Numbered from the stretch's first letter, positions 41,421 through 50,795 are shown. The stretch: DNA of 64,000 bases from Clostridia bacterium (GCA_017447775.1 JAFSMU010000011.1:103688-167687), one strand, 5' to 3'. A program made the numbers and translations. The notes: generated from the letters alone by a model not told the origin.

Positions 41421-43815
41421 CGGGGTTATACACGTCAAATTTCAGCTTGTCGCCGTCGGTGCGGCAAAATATCCGCCCTCCGCTTTTGACGTTTCCTTTG
41501 ATGATAAGAGTTGAGAGTTCGTCCTCGACAAGCGTCTGAACGGTGCGGCGCAGCGGGCGCGCGCCGAGCGATCTTATGTCGCTCTTTTTGACGATCAACG
41601 ACGCAACGGATGGATCAAACGAAAGCTCGATCCCGTCAGCGGCGGCGGCGCAAGCCGTTCTTTTAAGCATCAGAGATGTGATCCCCTCAAGCTCTTTTTC
41701 ACCCAGAGGATGAAAATACACGACCTCGTCGATGCGCCCCAAAAACTCAGGGCGGAAGTATTCTTTAAGCGACGAAATCACGCGCTCCCGCTCGGCGTCA
41801 GGCGATGTGATAAATCCGCTTTTGTTCGTCTTTTCGGTGCTTCCCGCGTTTGAGGTCATTATGATCACAGCGGAACGGAAATCGGCGCGCCGCCCCTCCG
41901 AGTCGGTCAGCATTCCGTCGTCAAGTATCTGCAAAAGCAAATTCAAAACGTCGGGGTGTGCTTTTTCTACCTCGTCGAACAAAACGACAGAGTAAGGGCG
42001 GCGGCGTATGCCCTCCGTAAGCTTCCCTCCCTCGCCGTATCCGACGTATCCCGGCGGCGAGCCGATAAGGCGCGAAACGCTGTGGCGCTCCATATATTCG
42101 CTCATGTCAATACGCAGCATTTCGTCGCGCGAGCCGAACAGCTCCTTTGCGATAAGGCGTGCAAGCTCGGTTTTCCCGACGCCCGTCCCGCCGACAAACA
42201 AAAGCGAACACACAGGGCGGCTTCTTCCGGCGAATCCGGCACGCGCACGCCTTATCGCGCGGGCGCATATATCAACCGCGTCGTTTTGACCGAAAAGCTC
42301 GCGCTTTATGTTGTCCTCAAACGATGAAAGCGCCGCCCTCTCATCATTTCCGATTTTTCCGACGGGAACGTCGGTGCTTTGCGTTACCATTCTGGCAACG
42401 TCGTCCTCCGTAATGAAAAGACGCCGCCCGCCTGTTTCACGGCGCCACTCCTCCCTCATCTTCTCCGCGTCCCGCTCCGCCCTGATCGCCTCGTCGCGAA
42501 GGCGCGCCGCCGCCTCAAAGTTCTGCATTTTTATCGCCTGCTCTTTTTTTGCGATCAACTCCGCGCTCATGCGCTCTTTTTGTTTTATTTCATCTGGCAC
42601 GGTGTACGTTTCCATCCGTTTTGACGCCGCCGCCTCGTCGATGAGGTCTATTGCTTTGTCGGGAAGAAATCTGTCGGGGATATATCGCTTTGAAAGCGTG
42701 ACCGCCGCACGTATCGCGCCGTCCTCGATAGTCACGCCGTGGTGAAGCTCGTATTTTTCACGCAGTCCTTCAAGTATCCGCACCGACTCCTCAACGCTCG
42801 GTTCGTCGACGCTGATCGGCTGAAAGCGGCGCTCAAGCGCGGGGTCTTTTTCGATGCGAAGGCGGTACTCGCGTGTTGTCGTCGCGCCGATGACCTGTAT
42901 CTCGCCGCGCGCAAGATACGGTTTAAGTATGTTTGCCGCGTCAACGGCGCCCTCTGCGGCGCCGGCTCCGACAATGGTGTGTATCTCGTCGATGAAAAGT
43001 ATGACGTTGCGGCTCTTTATTACCTCGTCCATAACTTTTTTCAGCCGCTCCTCGAACTCGCCGCGGTACTTGGCGCCCGATATCATCGCGCCGATATCCA
43101 TCATGATAACGCTTTTGCCGATAAGCGTTTCGGGGACGTTTTCGGAAACTATCCTCTCGCACAGCCCCTCGACGACGGCGGTTTTGCCAACGCCCGGCTC
43201 ACCGATAAGACACGGGTTGTTCTTTCGTCTGCGTGAAAGCACGGCTATAACACGCTCTACTTCCTTTTTTCTGCCGATAAGCGGATCAAGCGCGCCCATA
43301 CGCGCCGCAGATGTAAGGTCGCGCCCGTATTGAAGCGAAACGCCCGGCGGCGTTTCCTTTTTCGGCTTTTGCCTGTCGCCCGGCGACGATATATCGCCGA
43401 AGAACGACATCAGGTCGTTTTGTATCTCGCTTATGCTCGCGTTTTGCGAAAGAATGAGCTTTACCGCCACGCACTCGCGGTCGTACAGCATCGAAAGGAG
43501 CAGATCCTCCGTTCCGACGCGGGAATTCTGGCGGCGCGCCGCGCTCTCGGCGGCGTCGGATATTATGCGCCTTAATCCCGGCGTCATTTCCGCAAATCCG
43601 TCGCCCGTGCCGCCCGACAGAGCCGAAATCATCGAGCGCGTGTCCGTGTAAGTTATATCGTGCATTTTAAGCACGTTTGCTGCAACGCTCCCCTCTTCAA
43701 GCAAAAGTCCGAGCAAAAGATGCTCCGTTCCGACGTATGACGTGCCAAGCAGCCGCGCCTCATCCGTCGCCGATTCAAGTGCGCGCTTTGCCGCGTTTGT
43801 GAGATTTTTCTGCAT
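41401..43815 (-). CDS. clpC: ATP-dependent Clp protease ATPase subunit ClpC
   Basis: 804 aa from ATG 43815 (MQKNLTNAAKRALESA), after GGAGGTGAAGG. Two Clp-N repeats span ~1-140. AAA1 has Walker A GEPGVGKTAVVEG. The middle domain carries a UVR motif (AIKMQNFEAAARLRDEAIRAE). AAA2 has GGTGVGKTELARL and a ClpP-docking-type loop region. It unfolds substrates delivered by MecA for ClpP. CtsR, McsA and McsB, which usually precede clpC in Firmicutes, are absent here, and no CtsR operator was recognised. Its last codons form one arm of the BirA palindrome. Confidence 0.95.
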   Translation of the reverse strand: MQKNLTNAAKRALESATDEARLLGTSYVGTEHLLLGLLLEEGSVAANVLKMHDITYTDTRSMISALSGGTGDGFAEMTPGLRRIISDAAESAARRQNSRVGTEDLLLSMLYDRECVAVKLILSQNASISEIQNDLMSFFGDISSPGDRQKPKKETPPGVSLQYGRDLTSAARMGALDPLIGRKKEVERVIAVLSRRRKNNPCLIGEPGVGKTAVVEGLCERIVSENVPETLIGKSVIMMDIGAMISGAKYRGEFEERLKKVMDEVIKSRNVILFIDEIHTIVGAGAAEGAVDAANILKPYLARGEIQVIGATTTREYRLRIEKDPALERRFQPISVDEPSVEESVRILEGLREKYELHHGVTIEDGAIRAAVTLSKRYIPDRFLPDKAIDLIDEAAASKRMETYTVPDEIKQKERMSAELIAKKEQAIKMQNFEAAARLRDEAIRAERDAEKMREEWRRETGGRRLFITEDDVARMVTQSTDVPVGKIGNDERAALSSFEDNIKRELFGQNDAVDICARAIRRARAGFAGRSRPVCSLLFVGGTGVGKTELARLIAKELFGSRDEMLRIDMSEYMERHSVSRLIGSPPGYVGYGEGGKLTEGIRRRPYSVVLFDEVEKAHPDVLNLLLQILDDGMLTDSEGRRADFRSAVIIMTSNAGSTEKTNKSGFITSPDAERERVISSLKEYFRPEFLGRIDEVVYFHPLGEKELEGITSLMLKRTACAAAADGIELSFDPSVASLIVKKSDIRSLGARPLRRTVQTLVEDELSTLIIKGNVKSGGRIFCRTDGDKLKFDVYNPGFVNPN

Positions 43816-43888
43816 ACCTTCACCTCCGTACATAAATTATATTATGCCGAGAAAATGAAAATTGTATTCGCAATTATGCAAATAAATC

Positions 43889-43917
43889 TTGATATAATGA
43901 TAAAAATATTGTAGAAT
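43889..43917 (+). promoter_or_regulatory. comM promoter
   Basis: TTGATA (43889-43894), 17 bp, TAGAAT (43912-43917), 29 bp before the start codon, with GGAGGT as ribosome site. Confidence 0.5.
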
Positions 43918-43946
43918 AAAGAAAAAAGCGCATTTTCGGAGGTTAT

Positions 43947-45482
43947 ATGGTTTCAAAGGTATTCAGCGCGGGGCTGTACGGCATTGACGGCTACCTCGTA
44001 ACAGTTGAGTGCGACGCGCACGACGGCATACCGCGCTTTGAGATAGTCGGCCTTCCCGACAACGCCATAAAGGAGTCGAAGGAGCGCATCCGCTCCGCCA
44101 TGACGAGCAGCGGATATCTGTTTCCCGACGCGGCGGTAACGGTGAACCTTGCGCCTGCCGACAGAAAGAAGGAAGGCTCGTCTTACGACCTTGCGATGCT
44201 TGTCGCCATTATGAAAAGCGCGGGCGTGTTCGGCGACGCTCTGACCGATAATATGTGTTTTCTCGGCGAGCTGTCGCTATCGGGAGAGGTGCGCGGTGTT
44301 TTCGGCGTGTTGCCGATGACGATGGCCGCAAAAAGCGAGGGAAAAACAGAGATCTTCGTTCCCGCCTGCAACGCCAAAGAGGCGGCGGTTGTTGACGGGA
44401 TAACAGTTTACCCCGTAAATTGCGTCACAGACGTTATAGATCACATAATGGGAAGAAAGTCGCTTGAGGCGGCGCGTTTTGACAAAGCGGAGTTTTCGCA
44501 CAGCGAAGAAACGCAGCTCGATTTTTCAGACGTAAAGGGGCAGGCGCTTGCCAAACGCGCGCTTGAAGTCGCGTGCGCCGGCGGGCATAATATCCTGCTT
44601 ATCGGCCCTCCCGGAACGGGCAAGAGCATGCTTGCAAAGCGCATTCCGACAATACTTCCCGAAATGACGTTTGACGAAGCGGTTGAAACGACGAAAATAC
44701 ACTCCGTTGCGGGCGTTCTTCCGCCCGATACGTCGCTGATCACGACGCGCCCGTTCCGCGCGCCGCATCATACAATGTCGTGCGCCGGTCTTGCCGGCGG
44801 CGGAAAAATACCGGTGCCGGGCGAGATCTCGCTTGCGTCGGGCGGCGTTTTGTTCCTCGATGAACTGCCGGAATTCTCTCGCCCGTCAACAGAGGTTTTG
44901 CGTCAGCCGCTTGAAGACAGAAAAGTAACGATAACGCGCGTCGGCGGCAAGATGACGTTCCCCGCTGATTTTATGCTCGTTTGCGCGATGAACCCTTGCA
45001 AATGCGGATATTACGGCCACCCGACGAAAAAATGCACCTGCACGCCCGACTCGATACGAAAATATCTTTCAAAGATAAGCGGCCCCCTGCTTGACAGAAT
45101 AGATATACAGATCGAGATGCCGTCCCTTTCGTACGACGAGATAGTTTCCGAAAAAACAGCCGAGGAAACATCAGCCGACGTGCGCCGCCGCGTAAACGGT
45201 GCGCGCGAATTTGCAAGACGCCGCTACGGGAGCGACAAGATAACGTCAAACGCAACGCTGACGTCGGCTCAGATACGCAAATACTGCAAGCTCGACGACG
45301 GTGCAAAAACGATGCTGAAACGCGCCTTTGACGCGCTCGGGCTATCAGCGCGCGGGTATGACAGAATACTGCGCGTGTCCCGCACGATAGCTGACCTTGA
45401 CGGCAGTGACATCATAAAAGCGAGCCACGTCGCCGAGGCGATACAGTTCCGCAGTCTTGACCGAAAATACTGGGGAAGATGA
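43947..45482 (+). CDS. comM: YifB/ComM-family Mg-chelatase-like AAA+ protein
   Basis: 511 aa. The N-terminal LonC-like/ChlI domain (VECDAHDGIPRFEIVGLPDNAIKESKERIRSAM) precedes the AAA+ domain with Walker A GPPGTGKSMLAKRIP and Walker B-like GVLFLDELPEFSR. A zinc-type Cys cluster (NPCKCGYYGHPTKKCTCTP) and a C-terminal Mg_chelatase_C domain follow. ComM in Vibrio and Haemophilus is a branch-migration helicase in natural transformation; the Firmicutes role is less clear. Transcribed alone from its own promoter to a strong terminator. Confidence 0.93.
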   Translation: MVSKVFSAGLYGIDGYLVTVECDAHDGIPRFEIVGLPDNAIKESKERIRSAMTSSGYLFPDAAVTVNLAPADRKKEGSSYDLAMLVAIMKSAGVFGDALTDNMCFLGELSLSGEVRGVFGVLPMTMAAKSEGKTEIFVPACNAKEAAVVDGITVYPVNCVTDVIDHIMGRKSLEAARFDKAEFSHSEETQLDFSDVKGQALAKRALEVACAGGHNILLIGPPGTGKSMLAKRIPTILPEMTFDEAVETTKIHSVAGVLPPDTSLITTRPFRAPHHTMSCAGLAGGGKIPVPGEISLASGGVLFLDELPEFSRPSTEVLRQPLEDRKVTITRVGGKMTFPADFMLVCAMNPCKCGYYGHPTKKCTCTPDSIRKYLSKISGPLLDRIDIQIEMPSLSYDEIVSEKTAEETSADVRRRVNGAREFARRRYGSDKITSNATLTSAQIRKYCKLDDGAKTMLKRAFDALGLSARGYDRILRVSRTIADLDGSDIIKASHVAEAIQFRSLDRKYWGR

Positions 45483-45500
45483 ACATAATACGATAAAATA

Positions 45501-45526
45501 AAAAGCCCGCGTTTGCGGGCTTTTTT
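45501..45526. terminator. Terminator between comM and the 45530 gene
   Basis: AAAAGCCCGC, loop GTTT, GCGGGCTTTTTT. It serves both converging genes; the minus-strand gene stops at 45530. Confidence 0.85.
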
Positions 45527-45529
45527 GTG

Positions 45530-46108
45530 TTAGTTGTTCATCGCTTTCCAGATGTCGGCGTAGTTTGTCTGTCCCGTGCCGGGGCGACGACTCGCTTCGG
45601 AGTTCATCACAAAATCAAGAAACTGCTGCTTTGAGTCGGCGTCTGTTTTTGGCTTTAAGTCGTCCACCATCTTCGAGTAGAACTCGATGAGCTTTTGGTT
45701 TGTCGTTTCGCGCACTTTTACCGTTTCGGCGACCGCTTCGGCGACCTTGTCATTTGAGCCGCCTTGTTCTATCGTCGGCTCGTTGTTTGAAGCGGCGGCA
45801 TAGAGCGCGTCAAATGCTTCTGTAAGATACGCCTTGTCGTTTGCGATGCGCTCGATCTGTTCGAGTGCGTATTCGAGATTGTACTTCGACGCGGGTATTT
45901 CAATTACCTCGCCTGTAGTTTTGTCGATGTTTATGTTATCCATTTTAATATCCTCCAAAATTTTTGGCGGACACGCAAGGCAAATGGTGTTTTCATCCAC
46001 AAAGCGTGCCCTGCCTGATTTCACAAGACCTTTTGCCCTTTTCGGGTAGGTCGCTTCGAGTATGTTGCCTTTTTCATCGACGACTTTTACGTTTTTTTCT
46101 ATGGGTAT
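45530..46108 (-). CDS. Hypothetical protein with no canonical start at its family-like N-terminus
   Basis: The homology-like start is the codon run for PIEKNVKVVDEKGNILEATYPKRAKGLVKSGRARFVDENTICLACPP. I recall this pattern from uncharacterised clostridial proteins beginning MPIEKN or MAIEKN. The codon before Pro is ATA (46106-46108) with AGGGGA 5 bp upstream. There is no ATG, GTG or TTG there, and the only upstream start in frame is ATG 46255, which would translate a repeat-rich leader. The protein is then 192 aa: a basic N-terminus, an acidic helical centre (KYNLEYALEQIERIANDKAYLTEAFDAL) and a helical end. It could start at ATA, at 46255, or have lost its start. No known function. Confidence 0.55.
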   Translation of the reverse strand: MPIEKNVKVVDEKGNILEATYPKRAKGLVKSGRARFVDENTICLACPPKILEDIKMDNINIDKTTGEVIEIPASKYNLEYALEQIERIANDKAYLTEAFDALYAAASNNEPTIEQGGSNDKVAEAVAETVKVRETTNQKLIEFYSKMVDDLKPKTDADSKQQFLDFVMNSEASRRPGTGQTNYADIWKAMNN

Positions 46109-46235
46109 CGTCCCCTTTCGTCGTATTTTTCCGAAAAAACAAAGCCCCTGTCCGTATTTTTGTAATGGGTGCCGTCCCCTGTGGCTTTTCGGAAAATATT
46201 TTGCCGTCCGTTTTTTGTTATGGGTGCCGTCCCCT
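46101..46235 (-). repeat. Three direct copies of AGGGGACGGCACCCAT-type repeat
   Basis: Plus-strand copies ATGGGTATCGTCCCCT (46101-46116), ATGGGTGCCGTCCCCT (46165-46180) and the same (46220-46235) lie 64 and 55 bp apart. Each is preceded by a CGT-T-run-GT segment. TTTTCCGAAAA or TTTTCGGAAAA follows copies 1 and 2. On the minus strand each copy starts AGGGGAC, a ribosome-site-like sequence. Confidence 0.75.
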
Positions 46236-46370
46236 CGGTGAATTAAGAATAGCATAGAAAACCGCTTTTGTCAAGCAGTTTTTTGTGCCTCCGTATATAT
46301 AGTGTCAAAAAAATCGATTTGGTTTGCCGATTTTGAAAAAATTATAAAAAATTTTTCAAACCAAAGCAAA

Positions 46371-46391
46371 ACACCGCCATTATGGCGGTGT
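46371..46391. terminator. Hairpin after clpX
   Basis: ACACCGCCA, loop TTA, TGGCGGTGT, flanked by T-runs on both strands. It lies 5 bp past the clpX stop. Confidence 0.75.
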
Positions 46392-46395
46392 TTTT

Positions 46396-47607
46396 TCATT
46401 CTATCACGTCTTTTTCGTCGATGACGATGCGCTTTACATTTTCGTCTGACGGTGCGTTATACATTATCGGTATCATGAACTTTTCCATGATCGAGCGGAG
46501 TCCGCGCGCTCCAGTGCCGCGCTGAACGGCAAGATGCGCTATCTTCGATATTGCCGCGTCTGTGAATTCCACCTCGATGTCGTCCATTTCAAACAGCTTT
46601 TTATACTGCTTGACGATGGCGTTTTTCGGTTCAAGAAGGATTTTGCACAGTGCCGCCTCGTCGAGCGCGTCAAGCGCAACGATGACCGGAATACGCCCGA
46701 CAAGCTCGGGGATGAGCCCGTACTTTACAATGTCGTGCGCCGTTACGTTTTTGAACACGCCCTCCGACGTGCGCTCGCTCGACGTCTTTATCTCGCCGCC
46801 GAAGCCTATCGTGCCGCTGCCGCGGCGTTTTTCGATTATCTCGGAAAGCCCGTCAAACGCGCCGCCGCAGATAAACAGGATGTTTTCCGTATTTATCTGT
46901 ATAAAATCTTGGTTGGGGTGCTTGCGCCCGCCCTGAGGAGGCACGTTTGCGACGGTGCCTTCAAGTATTTTAAGCAGAGCCTGCTGTACTCCCTCGCCCG
47001 AAACGTCGCGCGTGATCGAGCGGTTTTCGCTCTTGCGCGAGATCTTGTCTATCTCGTCGATGTAAATTATGCCGCGCTCGGCGAGTTCGACGTCGTAATC
47101 CGCCGCCTGAATAAGACGAAGAAGGATATTTTCAACATCCTCGCCGACGTATCCCGCCTCCGTAAGCGTTGTCGCGTCGGCTATCGCAAACGGAACTTTC
47201 AGCGTTTTTGCAAGCGTTTGCGCGAGGAAAGTCTTTCCGACGCCCGTCGGCCCGAGAAGCAAGACGTTGCTCTTCTGGATATCGACGTCGTCATTGTCTT
47301 TTTTCTTCGATTGTTTATGCGATATCCTCTTGTAGTGGTTGTAAACCGAAACCGCAAGAGTTATCTTTGCGTCGTCCTGCCCGATGACGTACTCGTCAAG
47401 CACCGCCTTTATCTGCGCGGGCTTCGGAAGCTCCTCCGAGCCGAGATCGTCCTTGTCGTGTGACTCGTAGTCCTCGATGACGGAGTTGTACGCCCTTATG
47501 CAGTCGCCGCATATAAACACGCCGTCCGGCGACGGAACGAGCAGCTTTACGTCCGCCTCGCGCCTGCCGCAAAACGAGCAGTAGTGCATACTTTCTCTTT
47601 TAGCCAT
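46396..47607 (-). CDS. clpX: ATP-dependent Clp protease ATPase subunit ClpX
   Basis: 403 aa. The N-terminal zinc finger is C10-x2-C13 ... C33-x2-C36, used for dimerisation and adaptor binding. The AAA+ core has Walker [13 protein letters not shown], the pore loop [12 protein letters not shown], Walker [12 protein letters not shown] and sensor [12 protein letters not shown]. It unfolds tagged proteins for ClpP, the gene for which ends 15 bp upstream. The order tig-clpP-clpX is classical. Confidence 0.97.
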   Translation of the reverse strand: MAKRESMHYCSFCGRREADVKLLVPSPDGVFICGDCIRAYNSVIEDYESHDKDDLGSEELPKPAQIKAVLDEYVIGQDDAKITLAVSVYNHYKRISHKQSKKKDNDDVDIQKSNVLLLGPTGVGKTFLAQTLAKTLKVPFAIADATTLTEAGYVGEDVENILLRLIQAADYDVELAERGIIYIDEIDKISRKSENRSITRDVSGEGVQQALLKILEGTVANVPPQGGRKHPNQDFIQINTENILFICGGAFDGLSEIIEKRRGSGTIGFGGEIKTSSERTSEGVFKNVTAHDIVKYGLIPELVGRIPVIVALDALDEAALCKILLEPKNAIVKQYKKLFEMDDIEVEFTDAAISKIAHLAVQRGTGARGLRSIMEKFMIPIMYNAPSDENVKRIVIDEKDVIE

Positions 47608-47621
47608 ATATTTCCTTCCGA

Positions 47622-48206
47622 TCAGGCGCGTTTTTCGATGACTTTGTCGATAAGGCCGTACTCTTTTGCCGCCTCGGCGTCAAGCCAGTTGTCGCGGTCT
47701 GTGTCGCGCTCGATGACCTCGATGCTCTTGCCGGTCTTTTTTGCGAGAATCTCGTTGAGCTTTTTGCGGATTTTGATTATGTGTTCAGCCTGGATCTTGA
47801 TATCGCTCGCCTGTCCCTGCGCGCCGCCGAGCGGCTGGTGGATCATTATTTCGCTGTTCGGAAGAGCGAATCTCTTGCCCTCGGCTCCCGCCGCAAGCAG
47901 GAACGCGCCCATCGACGCCGCCATACCGACGCATATCGTCGATACGTCGCATTTGATGAAGTTCATCGTGTCGTATATCGCCATGCCCGCAGAGATCGAA
48001 CCGCCGGGGCTGTTGATGTAAAGCGAAATGTCCTTGTCGGGATCCTGCGCTTCGAGGTAGAGAAGCTGCGCCACGACGAGCGACGCCGTTACGTCGTTTA
48101 CCTCGTCGGAAAGGAATACGATGCGGTCGTTGAGCAGTCTTGAATATATATCGTATGACCTTTCGCCCATTCCAGTCTTTTCTATTACCATCGGTACAAG
48201 TGCCAT
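47622..48206 (-). CDS. clpP: ATP-dependent Clp protease proteolytic subunit
   Basis: 194 aa. The catalytic Ser98 is in [11 protein letters not shown] and His123 in IMIHQPLGG; the Asp is expected in the [12 protein letters not shown] stretch. It forms the tetradecameric protease chamber shared by ClpX and ClpC. GGAGGT precedes ATG 48206. A hairpin in the tig-clpP gap may tune the ratio of the two products. Confidence 0.97.
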   Translation of the reverse strand: MALVPMVIEKTGMGERSYDIYSRLLNDRIVFLSDEVNDVTASLVVAQLLYLEAQDPDKDISLYINSPGGSISAGMAIYDTMNFIKCDVSTICVGMAASMGAFLLAAGAEGKRFALPNSEIMIHQPLGGAQGQASDIKIQAEHIIKIRKKLNEILAKKTGKSIEVIERDTDRDNWLDAEAAKEYGLIDKVIEKRA

Positions 48207-48253
48207 TTTGTTTACCTCCTTGAAAAAAATGTAGAATTTGTTGGATTTAAGTC

Positions 48254-48281
48254 GTATTCGCAGACTTTCGCCTGCGAATAC
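48254..48281 (-). other. Inverted repeat in the tig-clpP intergenic region
   Basis: A perfect 10-bp stem GTATTCGCAG/CTGCGAATAC with an 8-nt loop. No T-run follows on the minus strand, so it is unlikely to be a standard terminator. It may be a processing or stability element. Confidence 0.55.
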
Positions 48282-48293
48282 CGTGTTGATGTA

Positions 48294-49727
48294 TTACTCC
48301 GCTTTGTCTTCGGATTCCTCTTCCGTCTTCTTTGCGGTAGTTTTTCTTGTCGTCTTCTTTGCGGCGGGTTTGCTTTCGGGAGCCGTTTCCTCTGCCGTTT
48401 CCGCGGTTGCTTTCTTTGCGGCGGGTTTTCTTGTCGCTTTCTTCTTTGCGCCGGAAACGTCCGCATTGTCGCGCACGAAGAGAACTGCCTTGCCTACTAC
48501 AACGTCAGCCTTGACAGCCTCGGCACCGATAGCGTCCTTGACCTTTTCAACTTCAAGGCCGTAGCCTTCCGCGATCTTCTTGTATTCTTCTTCAACGTCC
48601 TCGTCCGTAGCTTCAAGACCTTCCGTCTTTGCGACGTATTCAAGAGCGAGTCTTGTCTTTACCTGTCTTTCGGCTTGCGGGCGGAACTGCTTTTTGAGCG
48701 CCTCAACGTCCTGACCTGTGTATTTCATATACATATCAAGGCTGAGTCCCTGATAGCGCAGGCGGTTTTCGTAATCCGTAAGCAGATTTTCCGTTTCGTT
48801 TTCATACATAACGTCGGGTATCTCGCCGATAAGGTTTGACGAGAGCTTTTCCATAAGCGCGTCGTCGAGCTTGCGGTCAGCGGCTTTGTTTGCGTCGCTT
48901 TCGAGTTTTGCCTTTACGTCGGCTTTGTATTCATCAACTGTATCAAATTCCGATACGTCTTTTACAAAATCGTCGTTAAGTTCGGGAAGTTCGGTTTCCT
49001 TGATCTCGTGGATCTTGCATTTGAAAACAGCGGCCTTGCCTGCGAGCGTCTTTTCCTGATAGTCCTCGGGGAACGTAACGTTAACGTCGAAGTCCTCGCC
49101 GATATTTTTGCCTACTACCTGATCCTCAAAGCCGGGGATGAACGTGCCGGAGCCGAGTTTAAGGCTGTATTTTTCGCCTTTGCCGCCGTCAAACGGGACG
49201 CCGTCGACAGATCCGTCAAAATCAAGCGATACCTCGTCGCCCGTTTTTGCGGCGCGGTCGGTAACTTCTATCATGCGGGCGTTTCTCTGTCTTACGCGGT
49301 CGATCTCCGTATTTACTGCCTCGTCCGTGATCTCAACGCTTTCGCGCTCAGCTTTAAGTCCCTTGTATTCGGAAACGGTAACTTCCGGTTTTACAAACAC
49401 TTTTGCCGTAAGCGTTACGCCGTCGTCCTCGATGCTTTTAAGATCGAACTCGGGGCGGGAAACGACTTCAAGCTTTGATTCTTTGAGCGCCTCGTCGTAT
49501 GCGCCGGGGATGATCGCGTTGAGCGCGTCCTCGTAAAATACGCCCTTGCCGTACATCTTTTCGATGATGGAGCGCGGCGCTTTGCCCTTGCGGAAGCCGG
49601 GGATGTTGATGCTTGCGGCGTTCTTTTTGAACGCTTTGTCAACCTCGGCGTCGAATGTCGCGCGGTCAACCTTTATTTCAAGTTCCTTCTGGTTTACCGC
49701 TACGTCTTTGATATTTTTAAGTTCCAT
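48294..49727 (-). CDS. tig: Trigger factor with Lys/Ala-rich C-terminal tail
   Basis: 477 aa from ATG 49727 (MELKNIKDVAVNQKELEIKVD), GGAGG 12 bp upstream. The N-terminal ribosome-binding domain has the signature IPGFRKGKAPRSIIEKMYG. The FKBP PPIase domain follows (TGDEVSLDFDGSVDGVPFDGGKGEKYSLKLGSGTFIPGFEDQVVG), then the helical chaperone domain. After the usual end, about 50 residues repeat Lys-Lys-Ala/Thr-Arg-Lys-Pro-Ala-Ala motifs resembling the tail of histone H1, ending in an acidic EEESEDKAE. Trigger factor helps nascent chains fold at the ribosome. The tail is not part of the core family. Confidence 0.95.
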   Translation of the reverse strand: MELKNIKDVAVNQKELEIKVDRATFDAEVDKAFKKNAASINIPGFRKGKAPRSIIEKMYGKGVFYEDALNAIIPGAYDEALKESKLEVVSRPEFDLKSIEDDGVTLTAKVFVKPEVTVSEYKGLKAERESVEITDEAVNTEIDRVRQRNARMIEVTDRAAKTGDEVSLDFDGSVDGVPFDGGKGEKYSLKLGSGTFIPGFEDQVVGKNIGEDFDVNVTFPEDYQEKTLAGKAAVFKCKIHEIKETELPELNDDFVKDVSEFDTVDEYKADVKAKLESDANKAADRKLDDALMEKLSSNLIGEIPDVMYENETENLLTDYENRLRYQGLSLDMYMKYTGQDVEALKKQFRPQAERQVKTRLALEYVAKTEGLEATDEDVEEEYKKIAEGYGLEVEKVKDAIGAEAVKADVVVGKAVLFVRDNADVSGAKKKATRKPAAKKATAETAEETAPESKPAAKKTTRKTTAKKTEEESEDKAE

Positions 49728-49862
49728 TGCTTTTTTATTCCTCCGAATGAAAAAATAGTCATACACATATAATATAGCAGTTTTAAGGCGAAAAGTCAAC
49801 AGTTATTTTTCCGCCGCGCCATTTATTTTTTGAAATATATAATAATTGTTTTTTGTTATGTA

Positions 49863-49891
49863 TTGATTTTTCGTTTTGTATATGATATTAT
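49863..49891 (+). promoter_or_regulatory. Promoter of the zinc-ribbon membrane gene
   Basis: TTGATT (49863-49868), 17 bp, TATTAT (49886-49891), with extended TGA, 42 bp before the ATG. Confidence 0.55.
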
Positions 49892-49933
49892 TAAGTTAAC
49901 AAGATCGACTTTTGTCGAAAACAGGAGGAATTT

Positions 49934-50782
49934 ATGTCATTCTTAAAGAAAAACTGCAGATCGCTGCTTTATATCCTTGTCGGAATACTTAACTTTATCC
50001 TTTTCGCATTTTCATATTTTTCAATAACCGTTGACGCTTGGGGAGGCAGGCAAACCTCAAGAGCAAGCGGCTATGACTTCCTCGGCATTTGGGGCAACGC
50101 GGGCTTCATCGGAGTTATGGTAAGCCTTGTTCAGCTTATAGTACTGATAGCCGCCATCGCTCTTATCGCCGTCGGCGTGATAGCTCTCGTGCGCGACGCA
50201 TTCGGAGCATCTATCCCCGAAATACCCGGCATAAGCTATGAAAATCTCGGGAAATACGTCCTTTGGGGCTATTGCGGTCTGAACGCGCTTCAGTTCGTTC
50301 TTTCGATGATCCTTGCATTTGTAAACAAGGGCGGCCCCGGATTTGGACTTTTCGTCGTTCTTCTTTTCAACGTGGCGTACTTCCTCTGCGATTTTATGTT
50401 TATCGCTAAATTCGAATCGTCTGCAAGCGGTCCCGTTATGGAATACAAATGCACAAAATGCGGTAAAAAAGTTTCCGCGAATACAAAATTCTGCCCCGAT
50501 TGCGGCGGCGAGATTGCCGGAAGCGTTAAAAAGGAATTTGAATTCGTTTGTTCAAAATGCGGCAAAAAGGTTTCTTCAAGCGTTAAATTCTGCCCTGATT
50601 GCGGCGGCGAGATCGAGTCGCGCGAAAAGCAGTATGTAAAATACGTATGTGAAAAGTGCGGCAAAGAGGCGAAAAAGTCCGAAAAATTCTGTTCGGAGTG
50701 CGGCGGCGAGATAAAAACCGTTACGTACTCAGCATCCGAGTCTGAGCAGGCAGTTGAGGCCGGCGCTGAAAAAAGCGAATAA
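49934..50782 (+). CDS. Membrane protein with three C-terminal zinc ribbons
   Basis: 282 aa. Four hydrophobic segments occupy ~10-155. Three consecutive zinc ribbons then follow, each C-x2-C-x10-C-x2-C (YKCTKCGKK...FCPDCGGEI, FVCSKCGKK...FCPDCGGEI, YVCEKCGKE...FCSECGGEI), and a short acidic end. The ribbons resemble zinc_ribbon_2/DZR modules and probably face the cytoplasm, where they could bind protein or nucleic acid. It is a single-gene unit with its own promoter and terminator. The AGGAGGAAT ribosome site is strong. No specific function is known. Confidence 0.75.
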   Translation: MSFLKKNCRSLLYILVGILNFILFAFSYFSITVDAWGGRQTSRASGYDFLGIWGNAGFIGVMVSLVQLIVLIAAIALIAVGVIALVRDAFGASIPEIPGISYENLGKYVLWGYCGLNALQFVLSMILAFVNKGGPGFGLFVVLLFNVAYFLCDFMFIAKFESSASGPVMEYKCTKCGKKVSANTKFCPDCGGEIAGSVKKEFEFVCSKCGKKVSSSVKFCPDCGGEIESREKQYVKYVCEKCGKEAKKSEKFCSECGGEIKTVTYSASESEQAVEAGAEKSE

Positions 50783-50795
50783 AACCACAAAATAA

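Noticed and set aside
46534..47463. 309-codon plus-strand frame inside clpX
   Set aside because: Antisense by-product of clpX codon use; no domain, and the clpX frame is unambiguous.
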